DNA of 64,000 bases from Methylotuvimicrobium sp. KM2 (GTDB taxonomy: Bacteria > Pseudomonadota > Gammaproteobacteria > Methylococcales > Methylomonadaceae): contig NZ_CP150634.1 in assembly GCF_038051925.1 (NCBI RefSeq), positions 3,170,300-3,234,299 on the forward strand, written 5' to 3'. Shown piece by piece: positions 50,365-59,812 of this stretch. Every line of letters starts with the position of its first letter. Within the stretch, counting starts at the first letter, position 1. The notes under the pieces were generated by a model. That model was not told the DNA's origin and did not search any database. It saw only the letters and a list, made by a program, of their open reading frames with translations. Position numbers and translations under genes: made by a program.

Positions 50365-51135
50365 AATTGTGAAACATTTTATACGCTTGTCAAGCCCCAA
50401 CTTCTGCTTTCTGCTGCGGGGAGGGTTATTGAGCCCGTCCTTAACGTTTCGGTTTGGCCTAAGCATTTCGCCTTACTTCGGCCATGGTTCAAACGTTTCG
50501 CATGGGTTGTAAACCCCGCCCTATCAAAGGGATGAATACTTACTTCCAAGGTGGCATTCGTCACGAACCTCTAGCGCCATGTGAAAAGGCTTTGAGCCTT
50601 TAATTAAGGAACAAGCCATGATCTGGAGACTTATTTAAACTGCGTTATTTAACTCACTAGTGAGGCATATCCCCTACTAATGAGTCATATCCCCCACTTC
50701 AATTTATCAAAGCAATCGGCTTCGCATAACACAAACGCAAAACAACGAATATCGATTTCCTCTAGCAGTTTAATTTAAAAAGATTTTTTATTTATTACGC
50801 TTGGAAAATGTTCTGCTTTTAAAAAGTGGCATTTTTATTGCATTCTTAAGATTGTCTTAGCGCATTGATACAGACTGTAATTTAGTACAGTACAGTCGAG
50901 TTAACTTATTTAAATAGCTGAAGTAAAGCAAACAAATTGAGGTTAATTGCCTAGTCTCCAATATCAAAGGACCGGTTGATCGCTGAACTCGCTATTTAAT
51001 TTAAACAACAGGAAGGCAGATAAAATTGCAAACACTTAAGTTTTATCAATCGGTTGTGCTGAACATTTTTGTTAATTGAAAATATGCCTATGCAAAAAAC
51101 TAACGCATGGCGATTATTAAAACAATGGAGAAACA
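50365..51135. other. Upstream region of corA
   Basis: No gene. Contains two direct repeats TGAG(G/T)CATATCCCC(T/C) starting at 50661 and 50681, exactly 20 bases apart, preceded by a CTCACTAGTGAG palindrome, and an AT-rich stretch leading to corA. A TTAAGGAACAAGCC segment at about 50610 precedes these. Confidence 0.5.
50653..50696. promoter_or_regulatory. Palindrome plus 20-base-spaced direct repeats, candidate operator
   Basis: CTCACTAGTGAG at 50653-50664, then TGAGGCATATCCCCT and TGAGTCATATCCCCC at 50661 and 50681, two helical turns apart. Lies about 440 bases before corA. Function is inference. Confidence 0.3.
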
Positions 51136-51828
51136 ATGAAAAAAACTAATAAATTAAGAGCCTTAACCTTCGCCATGGCCACGATGGGAGCGCTGACCAG
51201 CCTACCTTCGAATGCGGCAACAACGCTTAACGGGGGCTTTAATTTTGAATTTACTCCAAGCGCTTCCTCGCATGTCATGAATATTAGGGCAGACTCCTGG
51301 TATAACTTGACTATGGGTTACCTGGGTTGGACTCATCACTCAAACTGGGGATACATGAAACTAAGGAAAAATCAACCTGTCACAATTACCGTTGATGCCA
51401 CTGATATTCAAGGTTTCCATCCCGGAGTGACGGTCTGGTATAGAAAGCAAGGCAGAAGATTTGCTCCTATAGAATATGTCAATGCGCACTCTTATAGCCA
51501 ATCTCAAGATGTAATGGTTCAGAATGCAACTCTCGACGATGACCCGGTCAATCCTGTCAATCTTGGCCGAATTCATATGGAGTTTATTACCAATGCGTTC
51601 GATCGAGACGGCATGGGCGATGTATTAGGTGAAACATACGACCAGTCGGCGATCAACAAGGTCTTGGACGGCGAGCCCGGCAAGGTAAGCTTGACTTTTA
51701 CGCCGCCACAAAACGGTTTTTATCAGTTCGTAGTCGGCGGTATCAATCCCGATGAAGATATCGACACATCCAAAGCAGTATCACAGCGCTATCCTGTAAG
51801 CGTTGAAGTCAGCTTTCCAAGTCGATAA
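51136..51828 (+). CDS. corA: CorA/MopE-type copper-repressible surface copper protein
   Basis: 230 residues. Signal peptide cut after about residue 27 (SNAA). In Methylomicrobium album CorA and Methylococcus MopE, Cu(I) is held by histidines and a kynurenine made from a Trp in a W-x-H motif. Here the block GWTHHSNWGYMKLRK holds Trp65, His67, His68 and Trp71; His95 and His118 are candidate further ligands. Made under low copper as an outer-surface copper scavenger in relatives. GGAGAAACA before ATG. Followed by the di-haem peroxidase gene corB, the known gene pair. Confidence 0.85.
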   Translation: MKKTNKLRALTFAMATMGALTSLPSNAATTLNGGFNFEFTPSASSHVMNIRADSWYNLTMGYLGWTHHSNWGYMKLRKNQPVTITVDATDIQGFHPGVTVWYRKQGRRFAPIEYVNAHSYSQSQDVMVQNATLDDDPVNPVNLGRIHMEFITNAFDRDGMGDVLGETYDQSAINKVLDGEPGKVSLTFTPPQNGFYQFVVGGINPDEDIDTSKAVSQRYPVSVEVSFPSR

Positions 51829-51920
51829 AATACGTCCATTTTAACTGCAGGCCTCCCTCGACTCTATTTGAGGAAATAGTTCCTTTAGTTTCGTATGGGC
51901 TGAGCAGTCTACATCGTTAA

Positions 51921-51957
51921 GGGGAGGCAGGTATTTACTTGCCTCCCCCGCAATTTT
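51921..51957 (+). terminator. Strong hairpin between corA and corB
   Basis: GGGGAGGCAGGT pairs with ACTTGCCTCCCC (one G-U) around a four-base loop, followed by CCGCAATTTTT. The T-run is short and offset. Could be a leaky terminator or mRNA processing/stability stem that sets the corA:corB ratio; the corB ribosome site (GGAAG) begins two to three bases after the T-run. Confidence 0.65.
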
Positions 51958-51966
51958 TGGAAGATC

Positions 51967-54099
51967 ATGTTTATCAGCGTTAAAAAAGCCTTTGTCCGCC
52001 AATTCGTATTATCGCTATGTCTATTGACGGTTCTGCTGGGTCACCCGAAATGGGCTCTGGCGCATGGTTTCGCCGAAGATCATTCTTTCGATTTAGTCAC
52101 ATTGCCCGAAACCCCCGGTTTGGTAGGTAAACGATCCTCAATTGTCGTTGACCAAGAGGCGGCAATTCAGCTGGGTAAGGCTTTATTTTGGGATATCAAT
52201 GTCGGTAGCGACGGCATTGCATGTGCCAGTTGCCATTTCCATGCGGGCGCCGACCGTCGCACGCGCAATCAGATGAATAGCGGCCAGCGTCATACTGAGG
52301 ATACCGAGAGCGCGAAGCGTTTCGACATTGGCGGACCGGATTATGAGCTTAAAGCCAGCGACTTTCCTTTTTTTCGTTTAAGCGATCCCGCCGACAAAAA
52401 CTCGGAGATACTTTTTGCGACGGACGATGTGGCCGGTTCCTCCGGCGCTTTTAAACGTTCATTTGAAAGTGTCCAAGAAACAGGTGACGGCATCGACCAA
52501 TGCACTCCTCAAAACAGCGATATTTTTCATGCTAACGGTTTAAATACGCGTCAAGTCACCAATCGCAATACGCCGACGGTCATCAATGCAGCCTTCAATT
52601 TTCGAAACTTCTGGGACGGGCGCGCCAATAATATTTTCAATGGCGTCTCGGGTTTTGGACTTCGAGACCCCGATGCCAAGGTTTGGATAGCCAGAAACGG
52701 CAAAAGAGCCCGGCAAGTCAAGTTGTATCTGGAGCATGCTTCTCTCGCATCGCAAGCGGTCGAGCCGCCATTGGATATGATAGAAACGTCCTGCCAAGGA
52801 CGGACTTTTTCCGAAATAGGAAAAAAATTAATTCAACGCCGCCCACTCGAAACACAGCAGATTCATGCCGAAGACAGTGTCTTGGGCGGTTTGCGTCATG
52901 ATTCCGGTAAGGGCTTGAATACCACTTACGGCGAATTGATCGAAAAAGCCTTCCATAGAAGATTCTGGCGGGGCACTGCGGATTTCGGCGTTTCGAATTC
53001 GGGCGAGCCTTATTCTCAGATCGAGGCCAATTTCGCCTTCTTTTTCGGTTTGGCCATTCAGCTTTACGAAAATACGCTAATCTCCGATCAAGCGCCTTTT
53101 GATCAGCCTTTAGACGACGCAGGTTATCCCTCCGGCTTTAACGCCCAACAAAAACAAGGGCAAGATGTCTTTTTCGATGCGCATTGCCATAACTGCCATT
53201 CCGGTCCGACATTTTCGGCGGCAATTAACCCTCAAGCCTATTTCCGCCCGGGGAAGAAACCGCGTTATTACCGACTGGTTGACAGAACCGTTTTAGGCCA
53301 ACAAACCAGTGGTGTCGGCATTGATAAAACACTAGTCGATATCGGGTTTTTCAACACCAGTGTGACGCCGAATGATTATGACGTAGGATTGGGCGGCAAG
53401 GATCCGTTCGGTAATCCACTGTCCTTTGCGGAACAATATTTGGCGGTTTTAGCAAACGACTCCAAGGCAATGGTCGACCCCATCAGAGCAGTCGCCTGTG
53501 ATTTTGTTGAACCATTTGTCAGTGATTTGGAATTCGGCGACAGAGAAACGATTCGCGATCGTCGTTTTGGCCGCGGAGCGGTATGCCGTGGCAAAGCGCT
53601 AAGACAACTATCAAGAGTGCCGTCCCCCGATGTCGTTGAGGCGGAAATGCGTAAACCCGGCAACGGTCGCGTATCAACCTTGACTACAGGCGCCTTCAAA
53701 GTGCCCACTCTAAGAAACGTCGAATTGACTGGGCCATACATGCATAATGGCGGCATGAAGTCGCTTGAGGAAGTCGTGGAGTTTTATAATCGCGGCGGAA
53801 ATATACAAAATCGGCGTCATGCAGCCACCTTGGTATTCGACCAAGGTTTTACCGAAGAAGACAAAGCAAGCTTGGTCGCTTTTATGAAAACCTTGACCGA
53901 TGAACGGGTACGCTGGGAAAAAGCACCTTTCGATCACCCCGAACTTTGGGTCCCGCACGGACATGAGGAAGGGATCAGCAGCCCGATCGATTCGAGTTTG
54001 GCGGAAGACAAGTTTATTTATTTACCGCCTGTGGGCCGAAATGGTCGCACGAACGATCAGGGTCCTTTAAAGCCTTTTGATAGTTTTTTACAACCCTAA
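51967..54099 (+). CDS. corB: CorB, secreted di-haem cytochrome c peroxidase family protein
   Basis: 710 residues, about twice the size of classical CcpA/MauG. Signal peptide (FVLSLCLLTVLLGHPKWALA). Two haem c motifs: CASCH at 86-90 and CHNCH at 407-411; a later TGPYMHNGGMKSLEEVVEFYNRGG segment is the family's distal region. In methanotrophs the gene next to corA/mopE encodes a surface-associated peroxidase (SACCP/CorB) expressed with it under low copper. It may take part in the Trp-to-kynurenine oxidation of the partner, which is a hypothesis in the literature as I recall it. Confidence 0.88.
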   Translation: MFISVKKAFVRQFVLSLCLLTVLLGHPKWALAHGFAEDHSFDLVTLPETPGLVGKRSSIVVDQEAAIQLGKALFWDINVGSDGIACASCHFHAGADRRTRNQMNSGQRHTEDTESAKRFDIGGPDYELKASDFPFFRLSDPADKNSEILFATDDVAGSSGAFKRSFESVQETGDGIDQCTPQNSDIFHANGLNTRQVTNRNTPTVINAAFNFRNFWDGRANNIFNGVSGFGLRDPDAKVWIARNGKRARQVKLYLEHASLASQAVEPPLDMIETSCQGRTFSEIGKKLIQRRPLETQQIHAEDSVLGGLRHDSGKGLNTTYGELIEKAFHRRFWRGTADFGVSNSGEPYSQIEANFAFFFGLAIQLYENTLISDQAPFDQPLDDAGYPSGFNAQQKQGQDVFFDAHCHNCHSGPTFSAAINPQAYFRPGKKPRYYRLVDRTVLGQQTSGVGIDKTLVDIGFFNTSVTPNDYDVGLGGKDPFGNPLSFAEQYLAVLANDSKAMVDPIRAVACDFVEPFVSDLEFGDRETIRDRRFGRGAVCRGKALRQLSRVPSPDVVEAEMRKPGNGRVSTLTTGAFKVPTLRNVELTGPYMHNGGMKSLEEVVEFYNRGGNIQNRRHAATLVFDQGFTEEDKASLVAFMKTLTDERVRWEKAPFDHPELWVPHGHEEGISSPIDSSLAEDKFIYLPPVGRNGRTNDQGPLKPFDSFLQP

Positions 54100-54142
54100 A
54101 GCAACCAGCCGCGGGTTCGTAGTTGTCAATAACCCACGAGGT

Positions 54143-54288
54143 GTAATTATTCACACCCCCTATCGTTCCCACGCTCCGGCGTGGGAATGAATACTGAGAC
54201 GCTCTAGCGTCTCATACCGCTGGAGCGGTACTCAGACATTCCCACGCAGAGCATGGGAACGATTATTGATGGGGGACTGAATAGTTAC
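54143..54288. repeat. MITE-like element, family F
   Basis: 146 bases with GTAATTATTCA and TGAATAGTTAC ends, which are imperfect inverts; internal GAGACGCTCTAGCGTCTC and CCGCTGGAGCGG hairpins. Full-length sister of 20442-20585. Confidence 0.85.
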
Positions 54289-54324
54289 CACGAGGTTGAA
54301 CCTAATTTTTAAAAGGCTAGGATT

Positions 54325-54482
54325 TATACCTTTCGCACTTCAAATTTCGGCAGTGCCTTAGGAGGCACCGGGGTGTTCGGCAAAGGCTTTGCCAGCATGG
54401 AGCTGGCATAGAGCCTACATGGATGTATTTACGGCGTCCTTTGACGGGCACCCCGGTGCCGAATTTTGATCTCCGATGGGTA
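54325..54482. repeat. Palindromic repeat, ACCTTTCGCACTTCAAATTT type
   Basis: Left TATACCTTTCGCACTTCAAATTTCGGC and right GCCGAATTTTGATCTCCGATGGGTATA are partial inverts, with GGCACCGGGGTG / CACCCCGGTGCC inside. Core differs from the copy at 18629. The remaining 260 bases before ppk1 hold no gene. Confidence 0.65.
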
Positions 54483-54749
54483 TACTTCCCAATCAACTCC
54501 CTTTGTTAGTGTCGTGTAAGCGGGTTCGGTTGATCGAACCCGCTATCCCCCCATTGTTTCAGAAAGTTATTTGGCGTAAAAACCTTACTGTGATCGATTC
54601 AACTTTATTTTGAGTCGGTCGCTTTCCCAACATAAAAAACGCACCAACATTTTCCACGAAAGCTGAAAGACTCCAGAAGCCTACTCCCGATCGGGTATAA
54701 TTCGTAATCCAATTCTCAATGACATATTGACCAAGGGCGCCTGGAAGCA

Positions 54750-56924
54750 ATGAATACACAAAGCAGCACTATCGAACCGAATGCCCCTTCTATTCGTGCA
54801 GACTTCGACGCAACTTCTCCCGAATGGTACCTGAACCGCGAATTGACTTGGCTCGAGTTCAATAAACGCGTCTTGCACGAAGCCGAGGACGAGCGAACGC
54901 CGCTACTGGAAAGAGTCAAATTTATCGCGATCGTCAGTTCCAATCTCGACGAATTTTTCATGAAACGCATCGGCGGACTCAAACAACAACTTGGCGCAGG
55001 CATCACCGAATTAAGCGTGGACGGTCGCAGCCCGCAACAACAAATTACCGAATGCTACGCGGTCGTACGCGAAATCGAAGCCAAAAAGCAGCAACTGTTT
55101 GTCGAATTAATGGGGCATCTCGATGCCCAAGAAATCCGTATCGTTCCTTTCGCCGAACTAACGCGCGATCGACAAAAACAAATGCGCGACTACTATATAC
55201 AGAATATTTTTCCACTGGTAACGCCTCAGGCGATCGACCCTGCGCATCCGTTTCCGTTCATTTCGAATCTGGCGCTAAACCTGCTGGCCGGCGTCTATTG
55301 CACGGACCCCGAACTCGTCACACTCGTCAGGATCAAGGTCCCGGTCGGCCCCAGACTACCGCGTTTCATTCAAGTCTCTGACGAACTTATTTTCGTCGCG
55401 CTGGGCGATTTGATCGCGAACAATTTGGATTTACTGTTTCCGGGCATGAATATCGCGTTCGCGGATTTGTTCCGCGTTACGCGCAACGCCATCACCGAAA
55501 AAGACGAGGATCAAGCCGACGATTTGCTGCAAATGATCGAGTCGGAATTGCGCGAACGCAAATTCGCCTCGGTCGTTAGACTCGAAGTCGCGTCAACGAT
55601 GGGCGAGTCACAACGAGGCATGTTGACAGCAGAACTTAATCTGAACGAGCATGATGTCTTTATCGTCGATGAGCGCTTGGCGATGTCCGACTTATTTCAA
55701 ATCGCCGCGATTGACCGACCGGACTTGCTCGACGCCCCTCATCACCCGTGCGACCACCCTAAACTGGCCGCTGCGCCGAATATTTTCCATGCCATTCGGG
55801 AACAAGAGACGATTCTACTGCAACATCCCTATGAGTCTTTCGTGACGACGGTCGAACGTTTCGTCAAAGAAGCAAGCCGCGACCCAAATGTTCGAGCCAT
55901 TAAAATGACTTTGTACCGCACTTCGGCCGGCACTAAAATCGTCCAATATTTGATCGACGCCGCCTTAAACGGCAAGCAAGTGACCGTATCGGTGGAATTA
56001 AAAGCGCGTTTCGATGAATCGGCCAATATCCAATGGGCGCAGCGCATGGAGCGAGCCGGGATTCATGTCACTTACGGCGTGGTCGGACTCAAAACGCACA
56101 GTAAAGTGATTTATGTCGTCCGCCAGGACTACAACGGTCTACGCCGGTACGCGCATATCGGCACAGGAAATTATCACGCCGGAACCGCCAGGCTCTATAC
56201 CGACCTCGGTATTTTGACCTGCGACCAAGACATCGGCCAAGACCTTACCGAGTTATTCAATTATTTAACGACGGGCTTGGTACCGAAGCGTCAATACAAT
56301 TGTCTACTCACCTCGCCGAAATACCTAAAACCCGCTTTAATCGAAAAAATCGAACGCGAAATCGCCAAGCATTCTCCAAAAGCGCCAGGCTTGATTCAAT
56401 TTAAGATGAACGCCTTAGAGGATGCCGATATCACTGCCGCGCTTTACCGGGCCGCTCAAGCCGGCGTCAAGATCGATTTGATCGTCCGCGATACCTGCCG
56501 GCTACGACCCGATATTCCGGGAATTTCCGATTCGGTACGCGTCATCAGCATTGTCGGTCGTTTTCTTGAGCACTCGCGGATTTTTTATTTCCAAAACGGC
56601 GGAGACGAAGAATATTTCATCGGTTCGGCCGACTGTATGAAACGCAATCTGGAAAGCCGCGTGGAAGTCGTAACGCCGGTTAAGAAACCCGAATTACAAG
56701 CCGAGCTACGAGAAATATTGAACGTACAATTGAATAACCAAAGAAGCGTTTGGGAAATGCAGCCCGACGGCAGCTATATTCAGCGTCGACCGAAAAGCGA
56801 GCAGGATAGCATTGGCGCCCAAGAAATGCTGATCAACTTAGCCCAGACGCGTCTTAAACAAGCCGGCTCTGAAAAAAAGCTCAAGAAATCGAAAAAAAGC
56901 CGACCCGGTTTGCGCAAAAACTAA
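54750..56924 (+). CDS. ppk1: Polyphosphate kinase 1
   Basis: 724 residues. Makes polyphosphate from ATP, membrane-associated. N-domain WYLNRELTWLEFNKRVLHEA, head domain, then the two catalytic phospholipase D-like domains: VRAIKMTLYRTS, ELKARFDESANIQWAQRMERAG, HIGTGNYHAGTARLYTDLG and VRDTCRLRPDIPG, SADCMKRNLESRVEV. GGAAG precedes ATG. The last ten codons (KKSRPGLRKN) and stop are part of a repeat unit copied three more times downstream. Confidence 0.97.
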   Translation: MNTQSSTIEPNAPSIRADFDATSPEWYLNRELTWLEFNKRVLHEAEDERTPLLERVKFIAIVSSNLDEFFMKRIGGLKQQLGAGITELSVDGRSPQQQITECYAVVREIEAKKQQLFVELMGHLDAQEIRIVPFAELTRDRQKQMRDYYIQNIFPLVTPQAIDPAHPFPFISNLALNLLAGVYCTDPELVTLVRIKVPVGPRLPRFIQVSDELIFVALGDLIANNLDLLFPGMNIAFADLFRVTRNAITEKDEDQADDLLQMIESELRERKFASVVRLEVASTMGESQRGMLTAELNLNEHDVFIVDERLAMSDLFQIAAIDRPDLLDAPHHPCDHPKLAAAPNIFHAIREQETILLQHPYESFVTTVERFVKEASRDPNVRAIKMTLYRTSAGTKIVQYLIDAALNGKQVTVSVELKARFDESANIQWAQRMERAGIHVTYGVVGLKTHSKVIYVVRQDYNGLRRYAHIGTGNYHAGTARLYTDLGILTCDQDIGQDLTELFNYLTTGLVPKRQYNCLLTSPKYLKPALIEKIEREIAKHSPKAPGLIQFKMNALEDADITAALYRAAQAGVKIDLIVRDTCRLRPDIPGISDSVRVISIVGRFLEHSRIFYFQNGGDEEYFIGSADCMKRNLESRVEVVTPVKKPELQAELREILNVQLNNQRSVWEMQPDGSYIQRRPKSEQDSIGAQEMLINLAQTRLKQAGSEKKLKKSKKSRPGLRKN

Positions 56925-57590
56925 ACAAGTCACGATAAACCACCAGCTTTTCCTGGTTCCCACGGTCATCCGTGGGAATCCATACCGAGGCCCAGTACAA
57001 GCACGAAACACATGCCGGCAGGAAACATCGGTATGCATTCCCACGCTGGAGCGTGGGAACGAGAAAAACGAGAAAAAGCCGACCCGGTTTGCGCAAAAAC
57101 TAAACAAGTCACGATAAACCACCAGCTTTTCCTGATTCCCACGGTCCTCCGTGGGAATCCATACCGAGGCCCAGTACAAGCACGAAACACATGCCGGCAC
57201 GGAAACATCGGTATGCATTCCCACGCTGGAGCGCGGGAACGAGAAAAAGCCGACCCGGTTTGCGCAAAAACTAAACAAGCCACGATAAACCACCAGCTTT
57301 TCCTGATTCCAACGGTCATCCGTGGGAATCCATACCGAGACCCAGTACAAACACGAAACACATGCCGGCAGGAAACATCGGTATGCATTCCCACGCTGGA
57401 GCGTGGGAACGAGAAAAAGCCGACCCGGTTTGCGCAAAAACTAAACAAGTCACGATAAACCACCAGCTTTTCCTGATTCCCACGGTCATCCGTGGGAATC
57501 CATACCGAGGCCAGTACAAGCACGAAACACATGCCGGCACGGAAACATCGGTATGCATTCCCACGCTGGAGCGTGGGAACATGGAAAAGC
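56895..57590. repeat. Tandem array of ~172-base repeats including the ppk1 3' end
   Basis: Four copies of AAAAAGCCGACCCGGTTTGC through CACCAGCTTTTCCTG (56940, 57118, 57290, 57460) to CCCACGCTGGAGCG.GGGAACGAG. Steps are about 178, 172 and 170 bases. The first unit's beginning encodes the last residues of Ppk1. Open frames in the array are not genes. Confidence 0.9.
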
Positions 57591-57647
57591 CGATCCGGTA
57601 CGCGCCGTGGATAAATAACGATAAACTATTCGTTTTAATCGTTAGAT

Positions 57648-58841
57648 TTAAACCCGTCGCCGCAATATCGCTTCTATCTCGGCATCGGTCAGCACGATCG
57701 GATTGGTTTTCATACTGCTGCCACGGCTATTCGCAACGATTTTTGCAAAATCGGCCTCTCTGAGGCCGTAATCCCCAAGGCGCGGCAATTGCAAAGTTTC
57801 GCTCCATTCGACAAGCAACGCGATCAATAAATCGCGCGCAACCGAATCGCCAATATCGTTACGTCCGGTCAGCAAACGCCCGACTTGCGCGTATTTAGCC
57901 AACGCCGGATTATCGGGTTCTCGCGCTTCAATCGCTTGAATATTGATTTCGGTGGCGGCGGCAACCATTGTTCCGCAAACCACGCCATGCGGTATCGGGA
58001 AAAAGGCGCCCAACGGCGAAGCCAGGCCATGAACCGAACCCAAACCGACTTGCGCCAACGTAATACCGGAAAGCAAGGACGCATACGCCATAGCGGCGCG
58101 GCCGTTAGCGGCTTCCGGTTCCCGGCCTTCCCACGCGGCAAAGAAGCCTTCCTTGAAAGCGGTCATACCGCTCCAAGCCAACGCATCGATGAACGGATTG
58201 GCCTTTAGCGAGACATAGGATTCCAATAATTGCGTGAAGGCGTCCATACCATCGGCCGCGATCAAGTCGCGCGGGCAGCTTTCCAGCAAGTCGGGATCGA
58301 TCACCGCATATTCGGGAATCAAGCATTCGTCTCGAAAAGACTTTTTGAACCCCTCCGGACCTTGCACGCTCAACACCGAATTTTTGGTCGCTTCACTGCC
58401 GGTACCGGCCGTGGTTGGAACAGCGATGAACGGCTTACTAGGCCCCCGATATGGAATATTCCGGCCGACGCCTTCCAAGTGATCCATGACCGAATTACCA
58501 TGCGGCAAAAGCCCCGCTATCGCTTTCGCCGCATCGAGCACACTGCCGCCGCCGATGCCGACAACGACCGCAATCGCCTCGCCTCGAAACCGGCTAACCG
58601 TTTGATCGACCAGATCCGGCGACGGTTCGCCCGAAACCGTGACATGCGACCAGCAAACGCCTTGCATTTCCAAGAACTCGATAAACGACGGCCAACGATC
58701 CGTACCACAAAAAGATTGCTTACCGGTAACCAACAAGGCTTTGCCGCCGTAACTAGCCGTCAAGGCTGGCACTTCGCTGAGCCGGCCCCTGCCGTAGCTA
58801 ATGCGCGGCAGGCGTGAAATCGAAAATGGTTTAAATTGCAT
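57648..58841 (-). CDS. Iron-containing alcohol dehydrogenase
   Basis: 397 residues of the group III alcohol dehydrogenase family. NAD-binding VVVGIGGGSVLDAAKAIAGLL near 97, then TTAGTGSEATKNSVLSV, DAFTQLLESYVS and the metal-binding GSVHGLASPLGAFFPIPHGVVC with its two histidines. Substrate unknown; oxidation of an alcohol or reduction of an aldehyde with NAD(P). Starts three bases after the stop of the small monooxygenase gene, so the two are one operon and may act on the same metabolite. Confidence 0.92.
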   Translation of the reverse strand: MQFKPFSISRLPRISYGRGRLSEVPALTASYGGKALLVTGKQSFCGTDRWPSFIEFLEMQGVCWSHVTVSGEPSPDLVDQTVSRFRGEAIAVVVGIGGGSVLDAAKAIAGLLPHGNSVMDHLEGVGRNIPYRGPSKPFIAVPTTAGTGSEATKNSVLSVQGPEGFKKSFRDECLIPEYAVIDPDLLESCPRDLIAADGMDAFTQLLESYVSLKANPFIDALAWSGMTAFKEGFFAAWEGREPEAANGRAAMAYASLLSGITLAQVGLGSVHGLASPLGAFFPIPHGVVCGTMVAAATEINIQAIEAREPDNPALAKYAQVGRLLTGRNDIGDSVARDLLIALLVEWSETLQLPRLGDYGLREADFAKIVANSRGSSMKTNPIVLTDAEIEAILRRRV

Positions 58842-58844
58842 CGT

Positions 58845-59141
58845 TTACCCCTGCGGAAAAAGCCCTTCGTAACGAATCCCTTGCCGAGGCTCGGCCATCC
58901 AATCGGCGACCGTATCGCGCCAAGCCAAATAATGCGCGGTTTGTTTATGGGCTGCGGCATCTTCGGCAGAAACGTAGGCTTCGTATAAAACGAATTGTCC
59001 CGGATTTTCGGGCGATTGCAACACATCGAAGCGGCGATTGCCGGCTTCGCGAATCGACGCTTCATGATTGCGTTTCGTGGCGGCGACAAAATCGTCGATA
59101 TGATCGGGCTTAACGTGAACATGAACCAAAGTGACGTGCAT
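58845..59141 (-). CDS. Antibiotic biosynthesis monooxygenase-domain protein (LsrG-like)
   Basis: 98 residues, a single ABM ferredoxin-like barrel: MHVTLVHVHVKPDHIDDFVAAT, NPGQFVLYEAYVSAEDAAAHK and AHYLAWRDTVADWM. LsrG, the nearest well-known relative, isomerises the AI-2 phosphate product; others are quinol monooxygenases. No lsr genes are here. AAGGAG precedes ATG. Confidence 0.85.
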   Translation of the reverse strand: MHVTLVHVHVKPDHIDDFVAATKRNHEASIREAGNRRFDVLQSPENPGQFVLYEAYVSAEDAAAHKQTAHYLAWRDTVADWMAEPRQGIRYEGLFPQG

Positions 59142-59812
59142 AAAAACTCCTTGATACGTTTTGAAGGGTGAAAGCTTTCAGTGAAAGCTGAATCGTATTT
59201 CTTACTCTGGTTCCCACGGTCCTCCGTGGGAACCCATACCTAGGCTGCCGAAGCAAAATCGATATGCATTCCCACACCGGAGCGTGGGAACGAGAAAATA
59301 GGTATTCACTCAATCGCTGTAGCGCCGTACGCTGCGCTTACTATGGCAACCCATACGCATCAAGCTAACACCGATCCCCGTCTATAAATCGCTACCGTTC
59401 GCTTTCGGCGAGTCTACACAGCGTAGCCCGGATGGAGCTTAGCGGAATCCGAGAAGCTCGAAGCCACGCCATTCCCGTATTCCGCTTCGCTGCATACGGG
59501 CTACGCGCTAATTTTACCTCGATACCGTTTGTTGTCACCTACTCTCCCGACTTCGAAATCGCGACGAAGGCGTCGCTCCCACAGAGGGTGGCTCGGAGTG
59601 CCCACAACACCCTGTGGGAGCGATCCCCAGATCGCGATCATAGAAGCCCGGAAGTTTAAGATAACTAACAGATGATATCGAAGCCGAAAGCGCCAAGACC
59701 TCGATAAAAGCCAGTGGCTGCCAAGCAGCAATGGGTTCGACATCGCAACGAAGGTATTGCTCCCACAATGAGCACTCCTCCGTGGAAACGAGAAAAACAA
59801 GCGAGTTTCTCG
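59142..59812. repeat. Repeat-rich intergenic region
   Basis: A family D unit at about 59208-59294, TACGCTGCGC and GCATACGGGCTACG parts, and a family C unit at about 59535-59655 (GCGACGAAGGCGTCGCTCCCAC / GTGGGAGCGATCCCCAGATCGC). No gene credible; the minus-strand frames here follow the repeats. Confidence 0.65.

Noticed and set aside
56895..57590. Open frames of 70-190 codons on both strands in the tandem array
   Set aside because: They translate the repeat itself, repeat with the array period and have no homology to protein families.
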